From Diploscapter coronatus (Eukaryota; Nematoda; Chromadorea; Rhabditida; Rhabditidae), in contig OZ038422.1 in NCBI GenBank assembly GCA_964036155.1, positions 11,307,201 through 11,371,200 on the forward strand: DNA of 64,000 bases. Direction: 5' to 3'. This document shows, in pieces, positions 1 through 10,800 of the stretch (position 1 is its first letter; each line of letters starts with the position of its first letter). Below the pieces are notes generated by a model that worked only from the letters and a program-made list of their open reading frames with translations, ran no database searches and had not been told where the DNA came from. A program made the position numbers and the translations under genes.

Positions 1-268
1 ACCGACCTTTCCCCGATTCCACATAGTCAGAGTCTTTTTCGCCTTCGTCGTCACTCGACGACTCCTCTTCTGAATCCTTTTCCGACGTCTTCGCGTCTTC
101 CTTCATCTCTTCGTCAGAAGGAACGTCGTCTTTCTGCCCTTTTTCCTTCACTTCCGTCGTCGTCGTGACTTCCGAATCCCCGACAACGACGTCAGGCGCC
201 GATGACGTCATCTGGCTTCTGGAGGCTTCGTCATCCGAGGGCTCAGATTCCGAAGACTCCTCCCACAT
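1..268 (-). CDS. N-terminal exon of an acidic Ser/Glu/Asp-rich protein (possibly CHD-1), partial
   Basis: An open frame on the minus strand starts at the ATG at 268-266 (MWEESSESEPSDDEASRS...) and runs 89 codons to the left edge without a stop. It is rich in Ser, Asp, Glu and Lys with no hydrophobic stretch, typical of the disordered N-terminus of a nuclear protein. A splice-like acceptor (TTTCGACAG) lies two bases upstream of the ATG, so the start may follow a 5' leader intron or a spliced-leader site. No folded domain is visible. Identity is inferred only from context: in C. elegans, as I recall it, chd-1 is the neighbour of pdi-3, and CHD1-family remodellers begin with an acidic Ser-rich tail. 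Another acidic nuclear protein fits equally well. Confidence 0.55.
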   Translation of the reverse strand, partial: MWEESSESEPSDDEASRSQMTSSAPDVVVGDSEVTTTTEVKEKGQKDDVPSDEEMKEDAKTSEKDSEEESSSDDEGEKDSDYVESGKGR

Positions 269-2362
269 TGCTGTCGAAATTCAGAGTACAGTAACTCGAC
301 GCCTAAGGACCTTTGAAGCGCACCAAATCTGGAAATTGGAAATTTTAGCCTTAATCAAGGAAAATTCAATTTGTTTTAAGCTTTTTATCGATAAACAATA
401 ACAATGGGATAAAGAAGTGATAAAAATATACTCAGAAAGTCGCAGGATAGAAAAATTAAGGAGAAAAACCATGAAAATTGAGGAAAACTCGGTCAAATCA
501 ATAGAAAGGAAAGTGCATTGAACAGCCTGAGCATGGTGGATCATCTACATAACCTTCTTCTAGAATGTTGACCCCTTCAAAGTAGCCCATATCTAAGAAA
601 AAATAAATCCGAAAATTGCGGATATTTCTGAAAAATCCGGAACTTCTGCTCGAAAACTCCAAGGTTTTATCGATTTTCCGCGAGTAAACGCCGGTTTCGA
701 CCCAATTTTGAAGTTGCACTAGGCTCAAAATTAGCCCTAGACTATCGTAATCCGGAAATTAGCATAAGAAAAGCGAAGTTGAACTCGAAAAAGTTGGCAA
801 AATCCGGAAATTTTTGCTCCGACGAGGCAAATTTTCTCGATCAAAATCGTCAGACGCGGCGCGGACGCGCTGCGGTCGCTATTTCACTCTGTAGGTGGTT
901 TCAAGACTTTGAATCTATAAAGTACATCATGACTAGCCCTCCCCAACACTTCAAACCACTCGCTAGTCCCAGAAAACCATCAAAAAAGCTTAAAAAATTC
1001 AAGAAATCGACAAAAAGCCTCATAAAAATCGGTTTATTCGACGAAAATCCGTACAAAAAAGGCGAAAAACCAACGATTCATCAATTAAAATTGATGGGTA
1101 GATCACAATTTTGAAGAATGAAGCTGGGAAATCTGCCCTAGCGACAAATCTCCGCGCCCCATCTACAATCGAAGATAAAATTAGGATAATGAGCCTGATG
1201 AAAGGCACTTAATCAACACTAAATTTATCAGAAATCGATAAAACAACGACCCCAAGTAAGGAAATGTTTGATAAAAGTATAAAATCTACTAGAGATTAAA
1301 AGGGATTTATAAAACTTCTTAAAATATATTTTGGAATCCGTTTTTATCTCGAGCAAAATCTCGGGGGAAGCTTTACAGAAGCCCAAGAATTCAAATTCCA
1401 AACCTTTTTCCGAGTCCGTAAAGCTTTGCCTGAAAAAGAAAGTTTGGAAAACCCCCCGATTGCAAAATTAGATGATGAGAATTTAGAGTTAAAAGATAAA
1501 ACCCAAGAATTAATGAAAAACTCGTGTTGAAGGTTGGAGGAAATCTTAGATGTAAAACAATAATAATCCTAAAGTAAAATAACAAAGTGAAAAGAAAACA
1601 ATAATAAATAAAAAGCAATAGATAAAATCAGCATATTACCCTGGAAGACATTGTAAACTTTCGCTGGAAGAAGTTTACATGCTCAAGATAGTACGCCTCA
1701 AAAACATACTTAGGATATAAATTTCCCGAGACTTTGAAAATAACACATATCACTTTGACTCAAAGTTTTGGAAGTTTCATATTTTTGCAAGTTGCCCAAG
1801 TTTTAGAAATTTTGAATAGAAAGTTCTTGTATTGGAAGAACTACCGTATTTTCAAGATACAGTAATAGCTTCCAATATTCTTTGCCTAAGTCTACTAGAA
1901 TCTCAGATAAAATAAATTATGGGAGAGAAAGATAGTACTGTAATTGAACAAACCTGGAAACACCATTTTTGGTAAAATAGCATTTTGGTATTATTGAATT
2001 CGTTTGTTCAATAGACAGTACTTGGGGGACAGGTTTTCATATGGATGTTTGGAAATTTAGGCATAACTTGAGGGTTCTATGAAATCTCTGAAATAGTTCG
2101 AAGTAACTTCAACTTCTTTTCATATTTTGACTTTGAAAAAAATCAACTTTTCAAAACAACAGTAAAGTTATTCATGAAAAGTTGAAGTCTTTTCCAACTC
2201 AAAATACAAAAAGGCGTTTCAATAACGTCCAACTATCTCGAATACTCGAAAAATGCTCTAATGCTGATTTATAAAATATAATTAGCACTAGAGCACATTT
2301 CAAGTACCCTATCTTTCAAAGAACTTTCGAGTTATATCTTTTCTATTGTAGGCCAATCCCCC
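269..2362. other. Intergenic region between the acidic-protein gene and the pdi-3 3' end
   Basis: No convincing coding sequence. The ORF at 779-1114 (111 codons) is Lys/Ser-rich, lacks splice support and resembles no family I know. Around 850-890 there is a CpG-rich patch (cgcggcgcggacgcgc) that may belong to the promoter of the leftward gene. At 1934-2022 an inverted repeat (AGTACTG...AATTGAACAAAC against its complement) forms a small foldback of about 90 bp. The segment next to 2363 is the pdi-3 3' UTR and downstream sequence; I found no clear AATAAA there. Confidence 0.6.
1934..2022. repeat. Small inverted-repeat (foldback) element
   Basis: The left arm AGTACTGTAATTGAACAAAC at 1934 onward is matched by the reverse complement of GTTTGTTCAATAGACAGTACT ending at 2022, with about 50 bp between. 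It resembles a short MITE remnant; no target-site duplication could be assigned. Confidence 0.5.
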
Positions 2363-5300
2363 TTACAGTTCGGTCTTCTTCTTCTTGCCGGCCTTGTCGT
2401 ATCCCTTGAGTCCGTCAGTCGAGTGTTCGGCGATGAACTTGATGAAGTCCTTCACTTCTCTGCCCGAGTTGTAGGGCACTGGGTTCTTCTTGTTGTTCTT
2501 TGGCAGCCAGAAGATCGTGGGGAATCTGGAAACGTGATAATTAAAAGTTTCCCTCCTTTTAGATTTTTGGAATGTTTAAAAAAGGTTCAATTCTAAATCT
2601 AAGAAGTAAAATTTAGTTGTTTTTCTTTTTTTTTATTTTGAAAAGTCACAACAATTCATATTCTAATTTTAAAATTTCCTCCATGATAAAAGGGTTGCAG
2701 TAACCAATTTTAAAAACGCTCAATACTCCATTTCATGCTAATTAATTAGCAGTAATTCTTACCCTCGAACTTCGAAGAGCGGTGGCACATCGTTGGCAGT
2801 GGCATCCATTTTGGCAATGATAACATCCTCCTTCGCCAACTTCGTGGCCAGTTCCTCGTATTTTGGAGCCAACTGAAATAAAATTTTTGTTTGTGGTCGA
2901 AAATTAAATTTTAAATTCCTAATTCATAGATTGCACTTTGAAATTAGTGGACCAGATTTTAAAACTATACCTGCTTGCAATGACCACACCACGGGGCGTA
3001 GAACTCGATGAGGACGTCCTTGTCGGCGTCAAGGATGAGTTCCTGGAAATTCCATTTTTCTTTTAAACCTTGATACTTTCTAAAAGGCCGGCCTTTCGAA
3101 TTTTATCTTGCAAGTTCTGACCTTGAAGTTCTTTCCGACGGCGACTTTGAGGTCTCCCTGCTCCTCAGGAACTGGTTCGGACTTCATGTGCGGCTCGAGA
3201 TTGCCGGAAAGGACTTCCTCGACGTGGGCCTTCAGGTTGTCGATGCTGAAAATTTCAATGCTCAACTTTTCATTATTTTTTTCCTTTTCAGAATCTTGAC
3301 TTCTAAAAACCTTTTCTGCAAAATATTTCACTATTTTCAACTTTTGCTATTTATAGTGACTCCAAAATTGTAAAATGTTCACGAATTTCATTTTTGTATA
3401 GCAGAAAAATCTTACTACTTATTCTTCAAAATGTTCTATTTTGGCAAAAATCATCAAACCGAGACGTACCTGAACTCGGTGTCCATGGGGAATTTGCCCT
3501 CGTCGGTCAAAACCACCACGATGGGCTTGTCCGAATCCTTTCTCTCGCCCAGACCGTTCTGCTCGACTTCCGAGGAGAATTCCTCTTTGTTTGAGACGGC
3601 GAAGTGAACCTGAAATTTTTTCGAATATTCAAAATTACTGAAAATTAATTCATTTTAGAGAAGACAAATTTGCAAGTAGGTGAGTGAATTACATTTTCAT
3701 TTTTTATATTTTTGAAAGTCTCGAGTTGAGGGGTATAAATGAAAAGCGGAGCGATTTTCCTAAAATAATACTTTTATTCTTACCTTTCTCTTGTACTCCT
3801 GAGCGACTTTCAGGACGCGGTTGCGCCAGTAGTTCGATCCCTTCGGATCCTTGATATAGTCCACGTTGTAGTAGACAATAACCAAAGGCTTCTTTTCGAA
3901 TTGGAACAGATTGCCCTGGGTACGGATGCCTGCCAGACCGACGGTCTCATGCACGAGGAAGTGCTTGATCTTGTCAGTGTCGTAGTTGCCGTCATATTTG
4001 AACTCGTTCGGGTCGAACTTGTTGTGCAACTTCTTGGGGTTGTACACGACCACATCGCTGAAAATTCATTGTTAGCATCGTGAGATGGAATTGCAGAAAA
4101 GCCGCGTCTCTTTCATTTTAGCCACGTCTACTATTTCCATCGCTAATTAAAGATTTTCAAAAGAAAACTACCCCCACTTATCCCACAGGAAAAGCCCCGC
4201 TCATTAATTTCCAACGATAATTCCAAGTCTGCAGAAGAAAACTATGCGCGCCTACTTTGCAGAATAGCCACGCCCCCCTCGTTTTAGGCTCGCCCACTTA
4301 CTCGGAATATCCGGCCTTCTTGATGATGTCTTTGTTGGTGGTGTATCCGAAGGCGAATCTGTCCCTCTCGGTGTCGGCCACTTTCAGGAACGAGTCCTTG
4401 AGCTTGCTCTCGCCCTCGAAGAATCCTAAAATCGTATATTATATTTTAGGCTCCGCCTATTTACGTAAGCCACACCCTTTCTGGAAGATGAGAAAATTAT
4501 ATTTCAAAATTGCAATGCAAAAATCAATATTTTAAGCCCCGTCCATTTTTGCAAGCCACGCTTCCTTCGCAATTCTAGGCATGATTTTACGTACCGATGA
4601 CAACGCTCTCGTCTCCACCAGTGAACTTGTCGAATTCGGCCTGGGTCTTGAGTTCCTTGGCCGAAGGACCGGACTGTCCGCGCATGTACTTCACGATGCC
4701 ATCAGCGTCACGAGGACCATCGTAGTCCTGGAATTTTTTCTTTAATGATGTCATTTCCGAATTATGAAGCTGACGTCATTATAAGACCGTTGATTTTCGT
4801 GAAAAAAAAAGTATTTTACTGCAGATTTCCGAAGAAGTGACGTCATGACATAGACAGTTTTGATGACGTCATTAAAAAACGTAATTTGTTACCTGAGCAG
4901 CAACACCATGACGGAAGATTTTGAGGGTGGGGAAGCCCTTGACGCCAAACTTGTCGCAGGTCTCCTTCTCGGTAGTGCAATCGACCTGAAGTTCAATTTG
5001 AAGTTCTCCTTCAAGTCTATGATATTCGTTTAGTTTCTGGAGTTCCGTTTTAGCTTTGTTCTATAGAAAAGCAAATTTTGTATTTTAAAAGATTGATGAA
5101 TATTCGTGCTTTTTCTGCAATAGAAATGGAACGTAGCACAATTTTTATATTAATTTATTTCAAAGCATTTTTCACTTCCTTTTCCTTCTGCAATAATCTT
5201 TCCGCTTCTTTCCCGCCCTTCTCTATAATAACACATCCTTTTGTTATGCCGGTACTTCTCATGCATTTATAACGCACTATATGCCAAAAGAATTTCCTAT

Positions 5301-6269
5301 TTCTATAACCCGATAAGTCCACGTATGCTAAAGCCTCTAGATAAGTAAAAGGGGCCTGATCAAACAAAATTTAAAAAAAAAAAACCAGTTTCGAGAATTT
5401 GCAGTTTTTTCCCGATTCAAAAGATTTTTTCTATAGAAAATCCTATTTCTTATGTTAAAAGCACTTTTTTGTACAGAATCTTGAGCAAACAAGCTCAAGA
5501 TATGAACATTTTAGTGCACTATTTTATGGCATTGATAATGCTGATAAGAATGTTAAAATTAGCATTAGGTCTCCCTATATAGTAGCACAAATCGATGTTT
5601 TCAAAAGTAGATGAAAACATCCGATTCTGGCCATCCTTGACCTAGTTCACGAGTCGTCCTTTTCCTTTTTCTTTTCTACGTACAAAAATCGGATTCTCAG
5701 AAATGTTCCAGAAGCTTCTAATTCAAACAGACAGTAAAAATAACACATCAACATAAAGATCAATTAGGTTCAAAAGTTAATTACTATCCTAATTAACTCG
5801 GGCAATTAGGATAATTAACTCGATTTTTACCGAAATTGCCATTTGGTACCAAAATGGTAACTTCTTGGTTTTTTTTATAGATCTTTTACCCACCTTGATC
5901 AGGGAAACTGGAGGGTCGTTAGCCTTCAACTTGATGGCTGCCTTGTCGAATTCGGGGGCCCTGAGATGATAAAAATTAGTCGAGATACGAAAACTGGTAA
6001 CCATACCAAAAATTTTGATAATCAGTATCAAAAATTGGTCAAGTTACCAAAATGTTAAATGTTACCAAAAAAATTTGGTAACTTGACCAAAACGGTAGCC
6101 TTTCCACTTACAATCGTTTGCAGTGCCCACACCAGGGGGCGTAGAATTTGACGAGGGCGATTTCGTGTGTCTTGATCGAGTCCTCCCAATTGGAATCAGT
6201 CAATTCGAGCACGTCTCCGGAGGCCAGCACCGAGGCCAAACAGGCCGCCAAAACTACGATCGCACGCAT
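2363..6269 (-). CDS. pdi-3: Protein disulfide isomerase, ERp57/PDIA3 type
   Basis: An ER-lumen thiol oxidoreductase/isomerase that forms and rearranges disulfides in secretory proteins. Eleven exons join in frame to 485 aa: 6112-6269, 5894-5960, 4893-4985, 4595-4727, 4302-4425, 3784-4057, 3470-3609, 3122-3245, 2971-3042, 2763-2872, 2363-2525. A signal peptide is visible ([18 protein letters not shown]). Two thioredoxin a-type domains carry APWCGHC active sites at residues 47-50 and 390-393, flanking the b and b' domains, which include the nematode PDI-3 signature KKLHNKF...[10 protein letters not shown]. The C-terminus KKKKTEL is a KDEL-type retrieval signal. The length matches C. elegans PDI-3 (about 488 aa). 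The chosen start is the first ATG, 20 bp after a TTTCCAG spliced-leader-like acceptor near 6290. Transcription diverges from ubql-1 and a TGACGTGG element lies between them. Confidence 0.97.
6035..6090. repeat. Perfect 17-bp inverted repeat in pdi-3 intron 1
   Basis: TTGGTCAAGTTACCAAA at 6035-6051 is exactly complementary to 6074-6090, with a 22-nt loop, about 20 bp from the intron 1 donor. Further GTTACC/GGTAAC copies lie at about 5840-5870 and 5995-6065. In RNA it would fold into a strong hairpin beside the 5' splice site. Confidence 0.7.
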
Positions 6270-7842
6270 TCGATTGCAAAGTTAGATTACCTGGAAATAG
6301 CAAAATTGAAGACTTGATAAGTTTTCGATGAAAATAGATAAAAATGCGATAATTTTAGGTGCGCGGTCTGTCAAGCGATGCATAGAGTTGAGTTTTCTAG
6401 CTTCTCTAATCCACTATTTTCCTCGTTGCAATTTTGTTTTTGCCTAAGGATTTCTTACCGGATATTTTTTTCTTCAAAATCCGGGGAACCCATTTCTCAT
6501 AGAGACCTGTGGGCTATAAGAACTGGGTTCCAGATTTTCTGAAGTAATGTTCACTAAGAAATCTTTAGGGAAAATTCAATTTTGCAGCGACAATGCACCA
6601 ATTTACGCTGTGTTGACAGGCCGTGGAGGAAAATCACTATTTTTAATGAGAAAATTAATAAAAATGGCGAATTTCTTGAAGAAAAATTGGACAATTTCAA
6701 AAAGTTTGGGAAAATAGGAACAGGAGCAGGGGAACACGAGAAATGATGACAATTTTCAGCGTGAAAAGAAAATAACGAAAAATCGATCGCAAGGGTTTTT
6801 GAATTTCGCACAGCGTGAGAGGTGCGATTTTGTTTTCGTTCGTTTTTCCGTGAATTTTTTCGTGAAAGCTTGAAAATGGTTTGAAACTAGTGAATTTCTT
6901 TGGGAAAAGTCGACTTCGAAAAACTTCGATCAATTTTTGGGCGACAGGTAGAGAAAACCGAAATTAAGCCGCTCCCTTTTCAAATCCGTCTCAAAATTTC
7001 CTATTTTTTCGCGAACATTCGTTATCCAGTAACGGGGGGGACGGGTAAAAATGGCTATTTTGGGAAAATTTATAGAAAATCTCCCAAATTACCCGGAATT
7101 TTGAAAAAAAAAACTACTTTAATTTGACGTGGACTAGTTCGAGAAAATATTGGCTCGGGCGAGAGCTCGGGGTCTTATTTTCGCATGCGACTAGGCCACG
7201 AAAGCAAAGAGACGAGTGTGGAGAGGCCCTATTGGTGGGCCTTATCCCCAAGGCCCCGCCCATTTCAAGAACCGCGACGCGTCCGATGGAACCCACCGCC
7301 GCGGTCTCGCACCGAACGGCGTAAACGTAAGCAGGAGAAAACCTCGCACATAAATCGATTAGAGACTGAGAACAAATGAGAGGACGAAAGATAGCGAGAT
7401 CAATAGTCAATCTCGTTTTTTTCGCATGGAACTCGAAATTCTTGAATACTCGGTTTCCGGTTGGAAGAGCAATCCCGAATTTGGGAACGCTATCTGGGGA
7501 ACTTGCAGATGTTCCCATTTTGGGGTAGATTCTAGAAGTCTCTAGCAACTTGATTTCATAAGTTTCCTTCGCTTTGAAATTCACCCCTATCTTACGTGGT
7601 CGTTAGTTATTTTTATCGAAGTTTTGCATCTTAATTTTCCGTTTCTGTCCGAGTTTTTTCTTCTTCTATTGGTGTCGGAATTTTTTTCAAACTCATGTTT
7701 TTCCGTGATTTTTGCAATTTATTTTCAGATACCATTAAATTCTTTCTTAATTTCTATCCGTGATTATCGTAGATTTATCGATGTTTTATCGGTGTTTTAT
7801 CGGTGTTTTATTGGAGTTGTATCGGACCGATTCAGACCGGCA
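6270..7842. promoter_or_regulatory. Divergent intergenic promoter region of pdi-3 and ubql-1
   Basis: This 1.6 kb region separates two genes transcribed away from each other and holds no supportable CDS. Its middle (about 7140-7330) is much more GC-rich than the flanks, with a GC-box-like CCCCGCCC near 7255, an ATTGG (inverted CCAAT) near 7231, and CpG clusters. A TGACGTGG site is at 7125-7132 and a second ACGTGG core is near 7594. The ORF on the minus strand at 7114-7584 overlaps this GC-rich core and has no family resemblance. Confidence 0.6.
7125..7132 (+). promoter_or_regulatory. UPR element-like site TGACGTGG (XBP-1/ATF-6 type)
   Basis: TGACGTGG is the consensus bound by XBP1/ATF6 bZIP factors (UPRE). 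It lies between an ER oxidoreductase gene and a ubiquilin gene, both plausible unfolded-protein-response targets. An ATTGG box follows 16 bp after the core, so it is not the canonical ERSE with 9-bp spacing. Function is inferred. Confidence 0.45.
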
Positions 7843-10800
7843 ATGAGCGATAGCGAGGAGGAACATCCCCAAATCGAGATTCACGCCAAGACGACGACTA
7901 GCAAGTACACCGTCCAGGTCAAACAGAATGCTAACATCGGAACGGTTGGTTGACTTTTAAAAACGTTTAAATATTTCTGAATGCTAAATTTCTAATTTTT
8001 TAAAGTTAGGTTTTTATTGAGTTTTGTATTTTCGATAAGCCGACTAAATGTCAATTTGTTGATGGAATAAAAAATGCAAATTTTTAAATTTCAGCTGAAA
8101 GACAAACTCCTGGATCATATCAAAGATGCGGCGAAAGAACAGCTCTGCATCATCTATTCGGGCAAAATTCTGAAAGATCACGAGAAACTCACTGATTTGG
8201 GTAATTTTATTTGATTTTTTTATCGTTTTAAAATTTGTATTCTTTGTTATTTTTATTTGGTTTTCAAGCTTATTTTCAGATATCAAAGACGGCAACACCG
8301 TGCACTTGGTGGTGAGAAACAATGCAAATAGGGGCGCTGGAGCTTCTAGCGCAAGCCCTTCGGCGAGTTCGACTACGGTATTTTTAATTTGTATATTTTT
8401 TTCGAGAATTCAAAATTTCAGCCACGCCCTCCTCAAGCCACTTCGGCTACTAACACTCAGAACACTGCAACACCTGGAGGTTTTTTTTCTTTCCTCTTAG
8501 AATTGATAAGCGACACAAATTTTACCGTAGTTTTCCCCTCCTTATCAACATTCAAGTAAACTATCCCCTACACTTTCACTCCAAATTAAAAGAAAATTAT
8601 TGTGTCTTGTGAAATGCAAAAAAAATACCATTTTTTAAAATTATTCTAATTTTGCAGGCCACGCCCCTTCGTCGAACCCGTTTCAGGGCATGCTGAACGC
8701 GCTCGGTCAGCCTACGGGTCCTATGGGAGGAATGGGGATGGGGATGGGCGGCATGGAGGCGATGATGAACAACCCCGAGTTGATGAGACAAATGCTCGAC
8801 AACCCCCTGATGCAGTCGATCATGAACAACCCGGACATACTACGATCCATGATCTCCAGCAACCCACAGATTCAGCAGTTGATCGAGGTCAATTTTTATA
8901 AAAAAAAAAATATTTAATGAAAGCTCATGAATAAGGCCTATTGGGATGTGCTTTCTTCAAAAATTTGCGAATAGATGAAAAATGTTCACGCAACATATTT
9001 GAAGAATTCTGGAAAAAAAACAAAAAAAAACGTCCTCCGAGAAGCAGTTTTTGAGTGTAATTCGAGAGACTGAAACATGCAAGGTTTTATCTTCAGAGCA
9101 ACCCCGAAGTCGGCCACCTGCTGAACGACCCCAACATCATGAGACAGACCATGGAGATGATCAGGTAGATATAAAAATATAATACGTTTCTTAAAATAAA
9201 CTTTATGAGAAATTATTCGAATTTGCAGAAACCCGAACATGATGCAGGAAATGATGCGCAATCACGACATTGCGATCAGAAACCTTCAGGGAATTCCTGG
9301 GGGAGAGGCCGCTCTGGAGCGTCTTTACAACGACGTCCACGAGCCGCTTCTGAATTCCACAACGGGAAGTTTGGGAGGCAACCCCTATGCGTCTAGAGAT
9401 CAGCAACAGGATACGGGTAACAATTTTAAAAACGCTACCTTTCTAAAATTTATTTATTTATTGGGTTTAAAACATAAAATTTGAAGGTTTCAAAGAACTA
9501 CAGTAGTTCAATATGCTAATTTTCAGCAAGCCGCAGCCAGCGTGCCGGAGTAGAGAATAGCGAAGCGCTTCCGAATCCGTGGGGAGGTGGCGCGGCGAGA
9601 AATGCTGCCCCCAGGTGATTAAAAATTTTCTTTGAATATTATTGTTAAAATTTTAAAAATATTAGAGACATTTTAGACAAGCCACTGGAAATCAGGGAGG
9701 AAATTTGCCGTTTGGTGGATCTACTGAAGGGGTGGGGCTTGGTGCAGGTAGCATTTCAAATTTCTCTTTAATTTTGTAATATGGTCTTATGAAGATTCTC
9801 CGTTCTTGAACTCGCAATTTCTGAACGGCGCCATGCAGCAAATGTTGTCGGACCCTAATGTCATGCAGTCCTTGTTTTCGCCTGGTAAAACAGTTTTGAG
9901 CTTTTCTAAATTCGGCTGATTTTCAGAAGCCATGGGCATGCTGAGAGATCACATGAGCAACCCGGCGTTCATGCAGAGAATGCAGGGTCTGATGACCCAG
10001 TTGGCCGGCCAAGACCCGAATCTGAGATCCCAGATGGAGAGGCTTATGCCTCAGATGACTGATATGGTAAAACTTTATTTTTAACAAAAGCATATTTTAA
10101 TTTTAAAATCGAAATCTCGAAAACATTTCTACAGAAAGTAGCAATAAGAAACTTCTTTGATTTGTATTTTTTAAAGAAAAAAAAAACTTTTCATAATTGA
10201 TCTCTTTGGGGTGTGTTCATACTTTTGCTATCGCGTCAGTATCAAAATGAAGGAATAGCATGAAAAAGGAGAGGGAGAAAATATAGTGTCGAAATTTCTT
10301 GACATCGAACGGTTTAGATGTAAAATTTCTGAATTTCTCGCCTCTTTGCAAAACGCATTATGTGCTTGTCTTCTCTGTTCTCTCTCATTTATGCCTGCTA
10401 TTGTTTGAAATTTGACATTGACGCGATGTCAAAAAGTATGAGCGCACCTTTAGAAAATAATCTCTTTGTTTCAGCTCGCGAACCCCGAAGTGCTGCGTGC
10501 GATGTCCAATCCCCGGGTTCTAGAGGCCTTCCAGCAGATTCAACACGCCACTGCCGTCATCAGACAGGAGGCGCCTAGTCTCATCAAGTCAGCGTTTTTG
10601 ACGTTGAACATTTGCAAAAAAAAAATAAGATCATTTTTCGCATCTACTATTCTAAAAAAAAAAACCCTCCATCAATACAATAGATATCAGAGAAAAAACA
10701 TCTTTTTACAAAGGCTAAATGTTCTCTCCAATGCAATAATTGAAAAGGGATTTTTCGAAAAAAAAAAAAAAAAAAATAATAAGAAAGTTGCAATTTGTAG

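Noticed and set aside
779..1114. 111-codon plus ORF, Lys/Ser-rich
   Set aside because: It has an internal ATG with a basic tail but no acceptor near the start, no family match and biased composition; more likely chance.
7128..7153. ERSE (CGTGG plus ATTGG)
   Set aside because: The spacer is 16 bp rather than the required 9, so only the UPRE-like TGACGTGG is called.
7114..7584. 156-codon minus ORF in the pdi-3/ubql-1 promoter region
   Set aside because: It lies over the GC-rich promoter core, lacks splice support and any recognisable domain; long only because the composition is GC-richer.
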